Below are positions 13,675 to 25,126 of a DNA stretch of 64,000 bases, piece after piece; the first letter of the stretch is position 1, and each line of letters opens with the position of its first letter. The position numbers were made by a program, and so were the translations under genes. Source of the DNA: Bryum argenteum. Its lineage: Eukaryota > Streptophyta > Bryopsida > Bryales > Bryaceae. Below the pieces are notes generated by a model. The model saw nothing but the letters and a program-made list of their open reading frames with translations, made no database searches and had not been told where the DNA came from. The stretch spans positions 5,368,501 to 5,432,500 of the forward strand of contig CM073325.1 in NCBI GenBank assembly GCA_037043015.1. The letters run 5' to 3'.

Positions 13675-13891
13675 CACTAAATTTGATAATTAGTGTTAGA
13701 TTATTATAAGATTTGAAAATGCTATAAGTTTTTACTTTCGTTTAAAAATATTTACCAAGAGCATTGATTCTGATACTATATAAGGACCCCCATCTTGGCC
13801 AATATAGTGGGTAAGATTATTGAACAACAATTAAAATTTATAACGTGTTTATGTAAATTAGTGTATCTAACACTAATTATCAAATTTAGTG
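13675..13891 (+). mobile_element. 217-bp TA-flanked MITE, copy 3 (variant ends)
   Basis: Exactly 217 bp and flanked by TA, with an interior like copies 1 and 2. In the terminal arms AGGTAGATTAGTG is replaced by TTGATAATTAGTG on the left, and the right arm carries the matching change, so pairing is preserved. It lies about 300 bp from copy 2. Confidence 0.8.
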
Positions 13892-15058
13892 TAGTGACCT
13901 TCTCCAGCATAGTGTAAACCGGCTCTTAGATAGATACAATAGTAAGTTATAGAGTCACATAAGTAAAGAAATTTGAACCCGGTAGAAATTTTTGGCCAAA
14001 ACAAACGAATTGATAATGATTGGTTGAAAATGAAAATTTTGACCAAGCAATGGAGTTCTCGATTGGAGTATAGACCAACTCTTATATTAGTACAATAGTA
14101 ACTAAGTTGTAGAGTCATTCAACTGAACTAATTGGAGCCTGGTAGGGTAAGAGAACCTAAATCGAGACTCCCCCCAATAATTGGACAACCGAGAATGAAG
14201 ATTTCCTTGGGATGGAATGAAGATTTCCTTTGATAGTATGTTCTTCATATATACATGCAGTAGGGTGAACGATTATAGGTGTACCTATATCAGTCAATTT
14301 TAATATTTCTCGTTAAATATGTAAGTGCTCAAAAATACTATAAAAACAAAAAAACCTTGTCTTTTCTACTTGCTAATCATTTAAAAATAGTAAGTCACTC
14401 ACTCCAAGTATTGTGAATGGCTCAAGGGTGAAGTGTTCAAAAATAAAATAGGCGTACTTACCCCGGAACGTTTTCGGCCAAACCGAATTGTTTGTTACAA
14501 GCTTTTGAGAAGAATGGAACTCTATGTGTACCCACCTGACACCAAAGTACCGCAATGATGTCACCATGCAGCTTACCGGTACAGAATGGGAACGGCGACA
14601 TTGAGGTATTTGAAGTTGACAAGTTGGGCATCCTGCAATTGTACAGGCGAGGGTACGCTCCCATTATAATATTAATTTATATTCGTTCTGTAATTCACAA
14701 GTCATCCAGTTCCGTAATGCTGCTGACAAAGTGGACGTGTGATCATTCACACACCTGTCATACTTTTGTTCGTTGTTTTGCATGCCTCAGAGATCAGTAG
14801 CATCGATCAGTAGACCTGAATTCGAGAACATGTTGCCCTTTTAACTATTTAGCATGCCCTCCGACCGTACTACAACAAAGAATGTGCTTTTTGATGCAAT
14901 GGACTCGAAAATGTCAGTCGGTAGACCTCGGATCATGAAAAGTCATACGTTATACAGTATTATTCATACTTGAATATAAAAGCTAGAGAATGACAATCTG
15001 ATCCCGAAAGCTACGAGTATTCACAGGGTGCAGTAATCTTCTTTACAGTTACTACAAA

Positions 15059-16759
15059 TTAGCGGTCTAAGGTGGGATCCCATCCGCAGTACCATCCTTC
15101 GTCCAAGCTATCCAGCTTTGCCATGTTCGCCTCTGAGATATTGAAGTCAAAGACCTGGCACACAAAAGATATTTAGGTGGAAGGTACTTCATGGATATGA
15201 TGGTCGCAAGTCACATGTGCGGAGACACACTTACAATGTCAGAAAATTGACGTACTCGGGAGAATGGGCAGGACTTGAGGCTGTTTGATTTATCAAGAGA
15301 GCCTCATTGACAACTTGTTCAGAAGGAAAAATGAATGCACCTGAGAATTTTCCAGGATTCGCGAAGGAGTGACTGACTTCGGGAGTACCACAAAATTCTT
15401 TTGCAAACACCACCGAATGAGAATCTGAGCAGGTGATTTGTTGTGCTCCTTCGCAATCTGGTAACAGGAAATTCAATACTCTGTTATCTAGATTCCATAT
15501 TTGAAAGGAGCTATCACGAATCTGAGAATCGTCCTCACACAAATAGGTGTTGCATTGGTACCTGGTTGAGCGTCCGATCTTTCAACCGCATCCCTTGTGT
15601 TAAAGGTGAGTATGCCTCCACCACAATGCCCTCCTTCTCACAGAACTTCACCAATTCCGTGTGAGTTCCGAATGGGTGCAACTGGATCTGTTGAATGCCA
15701 AAAAAACATTAAGACACCATCATTGAAGTCATATTTGATGATTCATGGCAAAACTCAATATGCTTGCAGAAAAACGGAGGAACCGAAAAGAGCCTCAATG
15801 TAGGTAAAAGTTCGACAGGTGAAAGTGTGGTGGTACCTGGTTAACAGAAGGACGAATTTTACAGTTCGCAAAAAGCTCCTTCAAGTGATGCACTCCATAG
15901 TTACTAACACCGATAGCCTTGGCTTTGCCGCTTCGGAGAATCTCTTCCATGGCCTTCCATGTGTCCAGTCGTCTTTGAGTGGGCAAGGGCGAATGCACCA
16001 AGTACAAATCCACTGCAGAGAAAAGAAAGACACAAACCATAAGCTTCCAATGCATACAACAATTGGGGTAGAATGCTGCAAGAGGGACCCCCGCCTATGG
16101 CCCCGGCGAAGTGGGGGGTCATGGCAGGGGCCCACAAGCCTCCGCCCGCCTGCCCACAAGCCTCCGCCCGCCTGTCCATCGGGCCCCCGCCTGCCAAAAC
16201 CCCCCACTCCGCCGGGGCCATGGCGGGGGTCCCTCTTGCAGCATGTGTCCCCAACAATTGCATGTGGAAAGAGAGAAAGAGCGAGAGAGAGTGGGTACCG
16301 TAACCAAGGCCGAGCTCATTCAAGCTTCGATCAAATGCCCGAAGCGTGTTCTGGTAGCCTTGATCGGAATTCCAGACTTTCGTGGTAACAAAGACCTCCT
16401 CGCGCGGAATCCCGCTCTCACGTACAGCTTGCCCTGCACATTGCCATGAGTAAGTGCAACCCTAAAGATACGCAATTGCTGGTAAGAGTAAGCGATTGTT
16501 GGTAAGGGTAAGCAACTGTTGGGTACTCAGCAAGGGTAAGAGACGAACCCACAGCTTTCTCGTTGCGGTAAAGAGCCGCGGAGTCGATGTGGCGGTATCC
16601 GTATTTGAGAGCTTGCGCGGTTGCTTGCAGTGCGTCCCGGGGCGGCACCTGGTACACGCCCAACCCCAGCTTGGGAATGGAGACGGGCGGCCCGTCAAAG
16701 CCTTTGTGCACCAGCTCCAGGCTCATCGACCCGCCCGCCAACGCCACCTTCTCCGCCAT
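15059..16759 (-). CDS. Aldo-keto reductase (AKR superfamily), 286 aa
   Basis: NADPH-dependent aldehyde or dicarbonyl reductase of the aldo-keto reductase fold, probably cytosolic. Six exons: 16549-16759, 16299-16433, 15837-16012, 15562-15687, 15341-15457 and 15059-15154; the frame stays open throughout. The catalytic tetrad is visible: Asp59 (HIDSA), Tyr64, Lys89 (TTKVW) and His122 (LVHSP). A cofactor-binding IPKSV motif follows in exon 5, and the protein ends with the usual [14 protein letters not shown] segment. The 286-residue length fits compact AKRs related to bacterial glyoxal/methylglyoxal reductases; no transit peptide is seen. The start is the first ATG of exon 1. Intron 2 carries a Mutator-like MITE. 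The substrate cannot be told from sequence. Confidence 0.93.
16066..16251. mobile_element. Mutator-like foldback MITE in AKR intron 2 (186 bp)
   Basis: The 9-bp direct repeat CAACAATTG flanks it at 16057-16065 and 16252-16260. Inverted arms of about 50 bp share ATGCTGCAAGAGGGACCCCC, then a GC-rich block ending GTGGGGGGT. The loop contains two copies of a 22-bp unit, CACAAGCCTCCGCCCGCCTG. It sits inside the spliced intron, so the host frame is untouched. Its GC content is far above its surroundings. Long frames on both strands here are caused by this composition. Confidence 0.8.
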
Positions 16760-18356
16760 CCTCGCACCCCTACCTCAAATTGAATCGATTCAGATCAACT
16801 GAGACTGTTGTAGCTCGATTCTTGGTCCTCGAACTTGTGGAAATGGAATTGCGCGCAGGTTCAGTGAGTGGGCACCGTGTGAGTGAGAGAAGAGTTGCTT
16901 ATGTGGCCAGATGGAAGTCGGTGCATGCGTGAGTGGCGCACAAGTGGCAGGCTCTTGGACAGCGATAACGTTTCGCGGCGTGCGTATTTGTCTCGGTAGC
17001 TTCCTTGTTTGCTTTCGTCACATTCGACGCTTTGCTGGAGCCTCTTGCAAAAAAGTTTATGCAAGTCTCTGCTAAATCCCTGTCCGGGTCAAGGGAATAG
17101 TGAACCATACAGAATGTTGCCATGGGCAACAAAACAGGATGTGCCGCAGGAGAGCTGCCACATGCTGGTCCCGGACCAGGACAAACACTGAATATGCATT
17201 CCTCAAAAAACTATCTAGGTAAGGTACGGGTGACACAACTGCCCTTTTATTTATTTCTTTTTGAGATCTGTACATCTTTACCATAGCAGTCAGCTACCGT
17301 ATTACTTCGTGAGAACAATAAAATTGTTTATTTGAGAACGAGAATGAAAGAAAAGGTAGGTGGTCAAGGAAAATGAGGCCAAGTACTACCATGGTATATC
17401 TTGATACTCCACAAAATATTTTCTGAGCATTTTCTTACACAGAATCTGACAAGTAACACTCAGATTAGAAAACAACCTAGTTTGTGGCAACAAGAAGTTA
17501 GAAAATACCGATAGGAGATATGAGTTATCATCTACATAGCAATCTTGATCTAGAATCACAAATGACCTCATGAAGGTGGAGATAATCTTCACATACAATC
17601 ACTCATTACAAAATTGCAAACTTTTAATGGCTGTACAGTACAATTTTGCACTGTGCTATCACAACCAAGAAGTTACGTGATGGACTTCGACAAAAAAGTG
17701 GGTGTGATATGGACTTTCTATCTCCTTCGAAACATATCTTCAATGCACTGCAACACCTCCAGAACTGGTTGCACCTCTTGTAGGTCGTCGCAAGTCGCCA
17801 GCAACTGATATTAAATTTCTATTCAGGAGGTCTTTCTGTATATCTAGACTCGGTCACCACACATTGATACTCTACCGCGTACTAAAAACTCTGAAGTAAC
17901 AAGATCATTTCCAAGGCCATGCACCGACTTGCTTTAGCCCTGTCCTGCAGATACAATATTACCCTTCACAATTCAATGGGCTATCATGTCTCTCTATAAG
18001 ACTCAGGTGGGAGCTCTCCCATCAATAATTACCCTATGTATATCTTTCTATGAAGAACCTGAGCACGATGAAAAGCTATGGTGCTGCTAGGCTCGTAATC
18101 TTTGTGGAGCTATTACTTAACCCTCAAATCCTTAAGAAGCAAAATAAGCACTTGCTCAGCGATATGTACCTGCGATACATCAGAGCATGACCATATACTT
18201 GCAATTAGTATGCAAACACGGCACTTTCTGAACGAAAATCGAAGAGCAAATGGAAACAATCAAGTGGTACTTGAGATTTTAGAGCATAAATTTGACCTTG
18301 CATTTGACGAAGGAAATCAAAGTGAAGAGTGAGCATGGGAGGTTACCATACGAGCT
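16760..18356. other. Intergenic: AKR promoter side and KOR 3' side
   Basis: The AKR 5' flank (16760 to about 17000) lies against the downstream flank of the endoglucanase. I see no third gene and no repeat that I can name. Confidence 0.6.
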
Positions 18357-21137
18357 TCAGAACTGAGGAGGAGGAAGTGGAGGAGACTGGTACAAGGGCG
18401 GAATAGAGCTGAAAATGAAATTGGCATCCACTCCCGTCTTCGACACCGTGGAGAGCGATACCAAAGCTCCAACAAGTGCGGCATTGGCAGCTAACGTTGG
18501 CTCCGCTTGTTCGTAGTTGTTGCGCTTGTCAACGTATTTGTCGAGCTTGTTCGGTCCAGCGACCATCGCCCCTTCGATTACATGTGGGTTGGGCGTTTTC
18601 GCATCTCTATACTTCCAACCTTGCGTGCAACCAATCTTCTTCCCCGTCTTCGGAATGGAGGCCGCCCTGTGGTGAACTTGCTTTGGATACTTCTTCCCGT
18701 AGCCTACCACGTAGCTCATATTCATTGGGTTGTGCCCCAGCACGTAATCTATCTGCATAGTAGCACGATAAATTGTTAGATTTCATGTATGAGTAATAGG
18801 GGCAAGGAAAAAGGAGTGTTGAACTCTGACCTGCGAGCGTGCGTAGTCATTCAAGGTTTCTGCCAAGTAGAATTTGCCTTTGCACAACCATCCAGGAACA
18901 TCGAAGGCACTCATGTAGTCAGCATACAATGATGCCAACATCGAATTCGCTACTGCGTACTGCAACTGCTGTGGCTGCCCGGGCAGGAATTGTGTTAAGC
19001 CCCCTGTGAACCCACATTAACCACAACATCAACTCAAACGAAACGGTGCTATCACGCAAGCTACTGTTTAGTCTTGAAGGAACAAAAGTTCATGATTAGA
19101 ACGCGACCGATTCGATTGTTAAGAAATGGTTGAGATGAAAAGAATTTAGTTTCACTGCCACTCATGCGTTGGTTCGAAAAGTGGACAGAAAAGGCTGCCA
19201 AAGAAATAAGCATGTGGTCCAAGCTGAGCTTCTTGGTCGTAGGTCGGGCAACAAACCTTTCGTTACAGGAAACTTCTTGTATTGAGGGAGGTAAGAGCAC
19301 ATGACGGTCTCAGTTTGGTTGTGATACTCTCGGAGTTGCTGTTCGTAAGGATATCCTGGACTTTGCATGACGTAAAGCCTCGACATAAGCATCTGCGACA
19401 AGAGCAGACGATTAAAAAACTTCGTTGTAAGCATAAGCACAGCAAACAAACTCGAGAAAATTGAGGGTACCTGGGCGCCGATGAGCTTGTTGTCCCAGCT
19501 GAAGACGCCATAGGACGGGCCGCCACCATTAGCGTTGGCGTTCTTAGCAAGCGCAGGGTTGGTGACGAACTGAAGGTACGTGTAGTTTCCGGTGGCATAG
19601 AACATCCAAGCGCCACCCCACATGTACTCATCCCAATAACTGGTGGAGTTGTAGAAGGGCACTTCACCTGCGGGCAATCCTGCAACGTAACGAGCTCTGT
19701 TCCCCATGTTTCTTGCAAACGTCCAGATATTGGTCGCTCCTGTTATCAGCTTGCGAGAGTACACTGGAGTGTCCTTGAAAACGATGGAAGCCGCTGCAAG
19801 AGCTGCCGCCATTTCCGAGCCTAGGTCTGGCGCTGCGCTCACTGAGTATGATGGACGCGGGTAGTCCATGTCCTCTGGTCGCGTCCAACAGTAGTGGTCG
19901 TTCGGAGTCGACGTGTTTGCATCGCCTACCTGGTCACTCACAGCATGAATCCGATTGCTTGTAAGTATTCACAAAGAGTTTCATCCCTCTAGAGCTTCAA
20001 GTGTAAGTACGAGTACTAACTCCTCTTGCTCATCGGCAATTGCTGTGATTGTGTTTTGGATAAATGATGTTCAAGCATGATATTCAAGGTTGATGACGAT
20101 CTACAACTTACAAATCTAACACAGAACCTGTTCTCAACAGATTCATCCCTCCAGAGCTTCAAGTTAAAGTGACGGATACTAGTTGCTAGCGTGACGTTAT
20201 CAGAATCTGTTGTGAACATGATTTTGAAGTGATGTTCAAACATGCTATTCAAGGTTGACGATGATCTACAAACCTCCCACTTTGAAATCGAGCACAGAAC
20301 TTGGTCTCAACAGATTTGGATCTCGTTACTCCTTTCAATGGTTACATTCGTAATTATGTTCGTTAACGGATAGAGTTGGAGGACGCGAAATTACCTGAGC
20401 GAACACATGGTCTACATGCGGTGAGGTGTAATTGAAGGTTTTCAACATGTAATCTGCGCCCCACCTAATAATTTCCTTGATGTGATTCAGCTCCCCAGCA
20501 GCTTGGTACTTGGCTTTGTACTCAATCACACTCCAGCTCAAGATAGTCATGGCGTAGGCTCCAGGAAAACCGAACTTTATATTGTCTCCAGCATCGTAGT
20601 AGCCTCCCGTGAGGTTCGCGCTTGCATCTCGTCCATCGCTAAGTCCCGAATGCGATCTCCAAGAGATGTTGTTGGCTGCGGGCAGGTGGCCAGCTGCAAA
20701 ACAGAAGAATACTCAGTGGATTGTGCACAAATTGGTTAAAGTGCTAATCAGTGGAGTATCCTTCACGCACATTTTTGGGCGTCGAAGAAACGCAAGGCAA
20801 GTTTCAAGGCGATGGTGTAGTTGTCAAGGGGCGGAGGGTGGTGATGTTTCCGGGGCGCCACTTTCCAGATGAGGATGGACAGGCCCACGATGGCGCTGGC
20901 TGCGAGCAGCGTGCCGAAGATGATGAAGAAGAGCTTGCGGCTGCACACCATGCACCCCAAGTCGATCTTCTTCTGCTTCTTCTTCGCCGCTGGCTCCAGC
21001 AACCAGCTCTGCTGTGTCTCCTCCAAGCTCTTCACTGACGCCCTGTCGAAGTCCGCCAAGTTGCGGCTGCGCGTGGACTCGTCTTCCGCCCCCGAGTCCA
21101 TCGACATCTCCATCGAGCCTCCCCATGTGTTATACAT
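18357..21137 (-). CDS. KORRIGAN-type membrane endo-1,4-beta-glucanase (GH9), 609 aa
   Basis: Type II membrane cellulase that acts with cellulose synthase during cellulose deposition. Exons: 20771-21137, 20395-20693, 19471-19929, 19257-19392, 18831-19003 and 18357-18752, in frame to a TGA stop. Residues 1-68 are a cytosolic tail with the family's RSRNL and ETQQSWLL sorting motifs. A membrane anchor spans about 70-91. The GH9 domain starts at [16 protein letters not shown] (Asp156, Asp159) is the catalytic base region, HHR (505-507) lies in the substrate cleft and Glu562 is the expected proton donor. The Pro-rich C-terminus matches KOR proteins, which are usually about 620 residues. Intron 2 has an internal duplication, and a triplicated block lies upstream. 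It is a good ortholog candidate for Arabidopsis KOR1. Confidence 0.95.
19981..20325. repeat. Tandem duplication inside KOR intron 2
   Basis: Two diverged units of about 165 bp start TCATCCCTCYAGAGCTTCAA at 19981 and about 20143. They share a TATTCAAGGTTGA phrase and a CTCAACAGATT phrase. This makes intron 2 (465 bp) the longest intron of the gene. Confidence 0.7.
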
Positions 21138-21262
21138 TTCTCTTTAGAACTCGCTCCTTCTCTTAATCAATGTCTCACCAGTACGCATCGATCCTCATTA
21201 CTCCTGCTGCAACCACTCCTTAAATGTAAGGCTCCTCCCCCAAAAACTCTTAATTGTGGTTA

Positions 21263-22095
21263 CAAGACTAGTTACTGTACTGCGTGATGCTCATGGCCTG
21301 ATTGAAAGCTTACATTCCTCTCCCAAGCTGAGCACAACCGAAACCTAAGCTACAGAGGAAATTAAGAGAAACGGCGGTCCAACAAGAAGCCCGTCGATGG
21401 GCGACGACGACGCGGAAAGTGAGGCACGAGCATACAAGTAAGCTAACAGTACATGAAGTAGCGATAGCCTGGCAATTAAGGGTGGTTCTGACAATACAGG
21501 ACTTGTGCAAGCACCTAGAATGCTGCTGCTGTACGTACGTACAGCCGATTCCTGGATCGTAAGACTAGTTACTGTAGTGGGTGATGCTCATGTCCTACAT
21601 TCGTCTCGTAAGCTGCTACCGGAACCTAAGGTACTCGTGCAGGACAGGGAAAATCAAGAAATGGCGGAAATGTAAAGCAAGGAACAAGAAGCCCAACGAA
21701 GGACGACGAGAAATCGGAAAGTGAAGCACGCACTTGGAAGTAAGTCAACAGTACATGAAGCAACGAAGGCCTGGCAATTAAGGGTAGTTCTGACAGTGAA
21801 GGGCTCGTTGCAAGCAGCTATAATGCCGATCCCTGGTCACTGTAACAAGTGGTACTAATGCCCTGATGCAGTCGTTCGAACTCTTTCTATCTTCTACCGT
21901 AACCTAAGCTACAGGGAAAATCGAGAGACACGACAGTGATCGAAGCAGGCGCATGCAAGTAAGTTAACAGCAGCCATGAAATGGCAGTACGTGAAGAAGG
22001 TCCGGCAATGGCGGTGGGTTATGACACCGGGAGGACTTGTTGCAAGCAGCTACAATGCTGCTGCTGTGCTGCAGTGCAGTGGATACCTGGATCGA
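21263..22095. repeat. Diverged threefold repeat (about 280 bp) upstream of KOR
   Basis: Three successive blocks, about 21263-21559, 21560-21840 and 21841-22095, share an ordered set of phrases: CTGTA..GATGC, AACCTAAG, AGTAAGYTAACAG, GGCAATTAAGGG-like, TGCAAGCAGCTA and CCTGGATCG. Unit 1 against unit 2 is clear; unit 3 is more diverged. It lies 130 bp upstream of the KOR start codon, so it may contain promoter or 5' UTR sequence. Confidence 0.7.
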
Positions 22096-25000
22096 TTTCG
22101 TCGCAAGCGTCGTTGTATTCTGACGCGCTTTCCTTCGTGCCAGCTTTTCTTTGGATCGTACTTGAGGTCTCCTTGTGACAGTAGCTATGATAATCTCCCT
22201 GGACTTCCTAAACAAGAAAGAAACAGGAAAAGAGAGAGAGAGATACTTGCGGTTCGCCTGCTGTGCTGCTGCAATCCGTGCATCGGTTGGAGCTCCCCCT
22301 ACATCTATAAGGGCGTACCTGATCGGCCAGGTGAGCTTTCCGAGCAGGAGACTTGATGAGGCCTCCTCTGCATCAAAAAGGGGTAACACGTCGATGAACA
22401 CTTTAAATTCAAGTTTGGAAGAGTTGAACAAGGTGTAATTGTGAAAACTCTCTCTATTCGGATCAATTTTACAAATGCTTATCTCAAATTTATCATTAGA
22501 ACTACAATGAGAAACTCTTTGAGTCAAATAGAGGGAATAAAAGGTAAGGTGAAGTCGTCCATACTCATACTCCCACATACTCTCACTCGTTTATAGTTGC
22601 TACACGGATTTGGAAGAGCGAATGAATGTACACCACTTGGTCAGTGTTAGTTATAAATATCGTCTCAGTTTTTTAACACACACCTACCTTGCTACTTGCC
22701 CAGATATCAATCCATCAGTCATGGACACTAATTACACAAATAGTGTAGTTACCAATAAATGTAAAAATATTAAAGAAGTCTATGGTAAGGTGCACTTTAG
22801 ATCTTAAAATAACAATAGTGCAAAGTATAGAGTATTTGGTGGAATTTCCATAAAGATATTATCATGACACGTTTTATATTTATATGCATGATATTTTGAA
22901 GCCTTAGCATTATAACCCTTTCAAACAATCCCTTGATTTAATAGTTGAAGGTTGTAGTCAGAATATTTGTGAACAAGAAAGCTTGAGAACTTCAACTCAA
23001 AAACATTCCACAATTGAGTTATTTGCTCATAATTATACACTCTAACCATCATAATTTAAAAAAGTACCCACTTGTTATGTTGTGAATTAGCATACCAACT
23101 TTATTTATGCATGAACCATTATATGTCTACTTCGAAGAGAAACAATAGGACGATTTGCATGTTATAATGGATACAATGAACTCCATGCCTTACTTTGAAG
23201 GTGAGAATTTGTAATTCAAGTATAGTTTAAAGGTTTTAGATGTTGCTGAGAGTTTTGTTTCATAAAAACAAATTTCATGTGTATTTTAATCTATATGATT
23301 CATTATTATTCAATCACATGTGACATCTCAACAACCATACAATACTAAGATACTCTATGTACATAAATACAAGCAAAAATATTTAATTCCTATAAACCCC
23401 CTCTAATTTAAGCTAAAAGAACACATTTTAAACGAATTGTCATAGATGAAAATGAGGGTAAGCAATTTAAATCTCAACTGTACAAACTTGTAATAAATTT
23501 ATGATAGGAAAGGAGATAATTCTAGCTCTTATATATATTAAATTGTGCCCTGGTAAAACCCATAAAATGATAAACTTGGGTACTTGAAACTTAGAAATGA
23601 GAGTCCAAATATGGGGAACAACATGTCAATGAAAAAGAATATTTAAACATAATATTGGTATTACTTTTTTTTAATTTTTTAATTTTTTTTGAATGTACTA
23701 ATTAACCTAAAAACAAAAATTTGTTCTAAAAAGCTCAAAGTATTTAAATTTTGATTATACAAATTTTACTATATACAACTTGTATGCATAACCACCCCAT
23801 GCCATCTTATAGACTAAAATACCAAATGATATAACCCTTATGTAGGCATTACTTTTGTATTTTTTGAGATCTTTTACTCATTTTTCTTCATATATTGAGC
23901 TTAAAAATAGAATTTGTGACCCCATTTTACTTTTGATGCCATGGGTGACGTGGATCATCAAGTATATAAAAATTGTTAGGGAGAAAATATATCTCAATTT
24001 TTATTTGGGGGGTAGCAGTTTGGGCAGGCAGGGAGGCTACCTCTTTTCAGGGTGGGAGTATAGTAGGTTGTGATACTATTCCTTAAACCTTAAACCCCAG
24101 TTTTCAGCTGTCGTCGTTGTTTTGTGCTCCTCGAGCTCCCACAGAGCGACCGTAGCGACTCGGTTTCAGCACACTCTTGAGGTTGAAGCAGATTGAGATA
24201 AGGTTGAGGCAGATTGAGGTTGGCACTCCCGCCGTTGTTGGTCGCCATCATGGCGGGCGGCAGGACTCAGAAATACAAGGCTCAGAAGGGCTCAGAATGG
24301 GCAAAGCCTTTGGTGTATTACTTGTTGATTTTAGTCTGGAAGTAGCATAAATTATTTTCTTGTAGAAAAAAATGAAGGGGGCATCTTTGCCAAAGTAACG
24401 AGCTCAGCGAAAATTGATTTAAGGTTAGGAAGCCTACAACCAATTTGAGTGGTTGCTTGAACGTCACTTAGTACAAGCTAGGCAAGACTACACTTAGACA
24501 CTACATAATGCTATTAGCTTAGGAATGAATAGCTCAAATGAAGTCACTTTAAGGTAGGAACTCGGAAGAACAAATTTAGCAGTGGTTGTGTTAAGAACAT
24601 CTTATGATTAGTTATCTCATTTGTTTAAATGATATACTAAAAAAAAAATTGAAAGTTCTAATAAATACATACTATGAAGTGTATAAACCAAGTAGAATCA
24701 AGCAAGACTATTGTTCCTCTCGTTGCTTCCTTGGTTTAGGAGTATTTTTCCTGGTCTATGATTCCTTTCTAGTTCTCAACAATTGGGATGCTGCTTGGAT
24801 ATACACCATCAGCAAGATTACATCGATGCAAAAAGCAGAGTAGCAATCGACTGATGTTCAGAGAAGGATGAAAAGATCAATTTACAAGTTGCCTCAAAGC
24901 ATAGCCTGATGCATACAAAGCAACGCAACGGTGTCATTCTCTACAGACCGTCACTTATGATACGAAGAAACAAGCTAATAACTCGACGACGCTTCTTCGA

Positions 25001-25126
25001 AAGGTGATCGACTAGATCTATCAAGTGCAGAAGCTTGTGATCCTTAATAATAGGATCATGTTATAAATATTGTGCAGAACCCCCCACATCAAACTAATGA
25101 ACCATGCATCATCATCATCATTCATG
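22096..25126. other. Intergenic, AT-rich, no confident gene
   Basis: A fragment near 23395-23520 resembles the left part of the long TTAA element at 4251 (shared TTGTCATAGATGAAAAT and CTGTACAAACTTGTAATA). Around 24090-24345 the DNA is GC-richer and contains an ATG in good context at about 24250 that opens 32 codons on the plus strand (starting MAGGRTQKYKAQK). I do not recognise it; it could be an orphan first exon. A 204-codon minus frame at 21964-22578 has no family match. Confidence 0.5.

Larger units (their letters stand above)
1..15058. other. Gene-poor, repeat-rich AT-rich region
   Basis: I recognise no gene here. Open frames are short, overlap on both strands and match no family I know. 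Content that can be named is listed separately: small tandem repeats, TTAA-bounded elements, 217-bp MITEs, a Mutator-like foldback element and a telomeric tract. Around 6840-7050 is a diverged relative of the small TTAA element (it shares the GAGATTATAATGGTCAAAG core). At 8605-9093 on the minus strand several overlapping frames look weakly protein-like but match nothing I recognise. At 11233-11265 there is an isolated right end of the TTAA family (TTTAGGGGTTAA). Confidence 0.7.

Noticed and set aside
15819..16449. Several overlapping frames of 76-189 codons on both strands
   Set aside because: Caused by the GC-rich foldback in AKR intron 2, and partly shadows of AKR exons.
21964..22578. 204-codon minus frame upstream of KOR
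   Set aside because: Overlaps the third repeat unit, has no recognisable domain, and the homologous region of units 1 and 2 does not keep the frame open.
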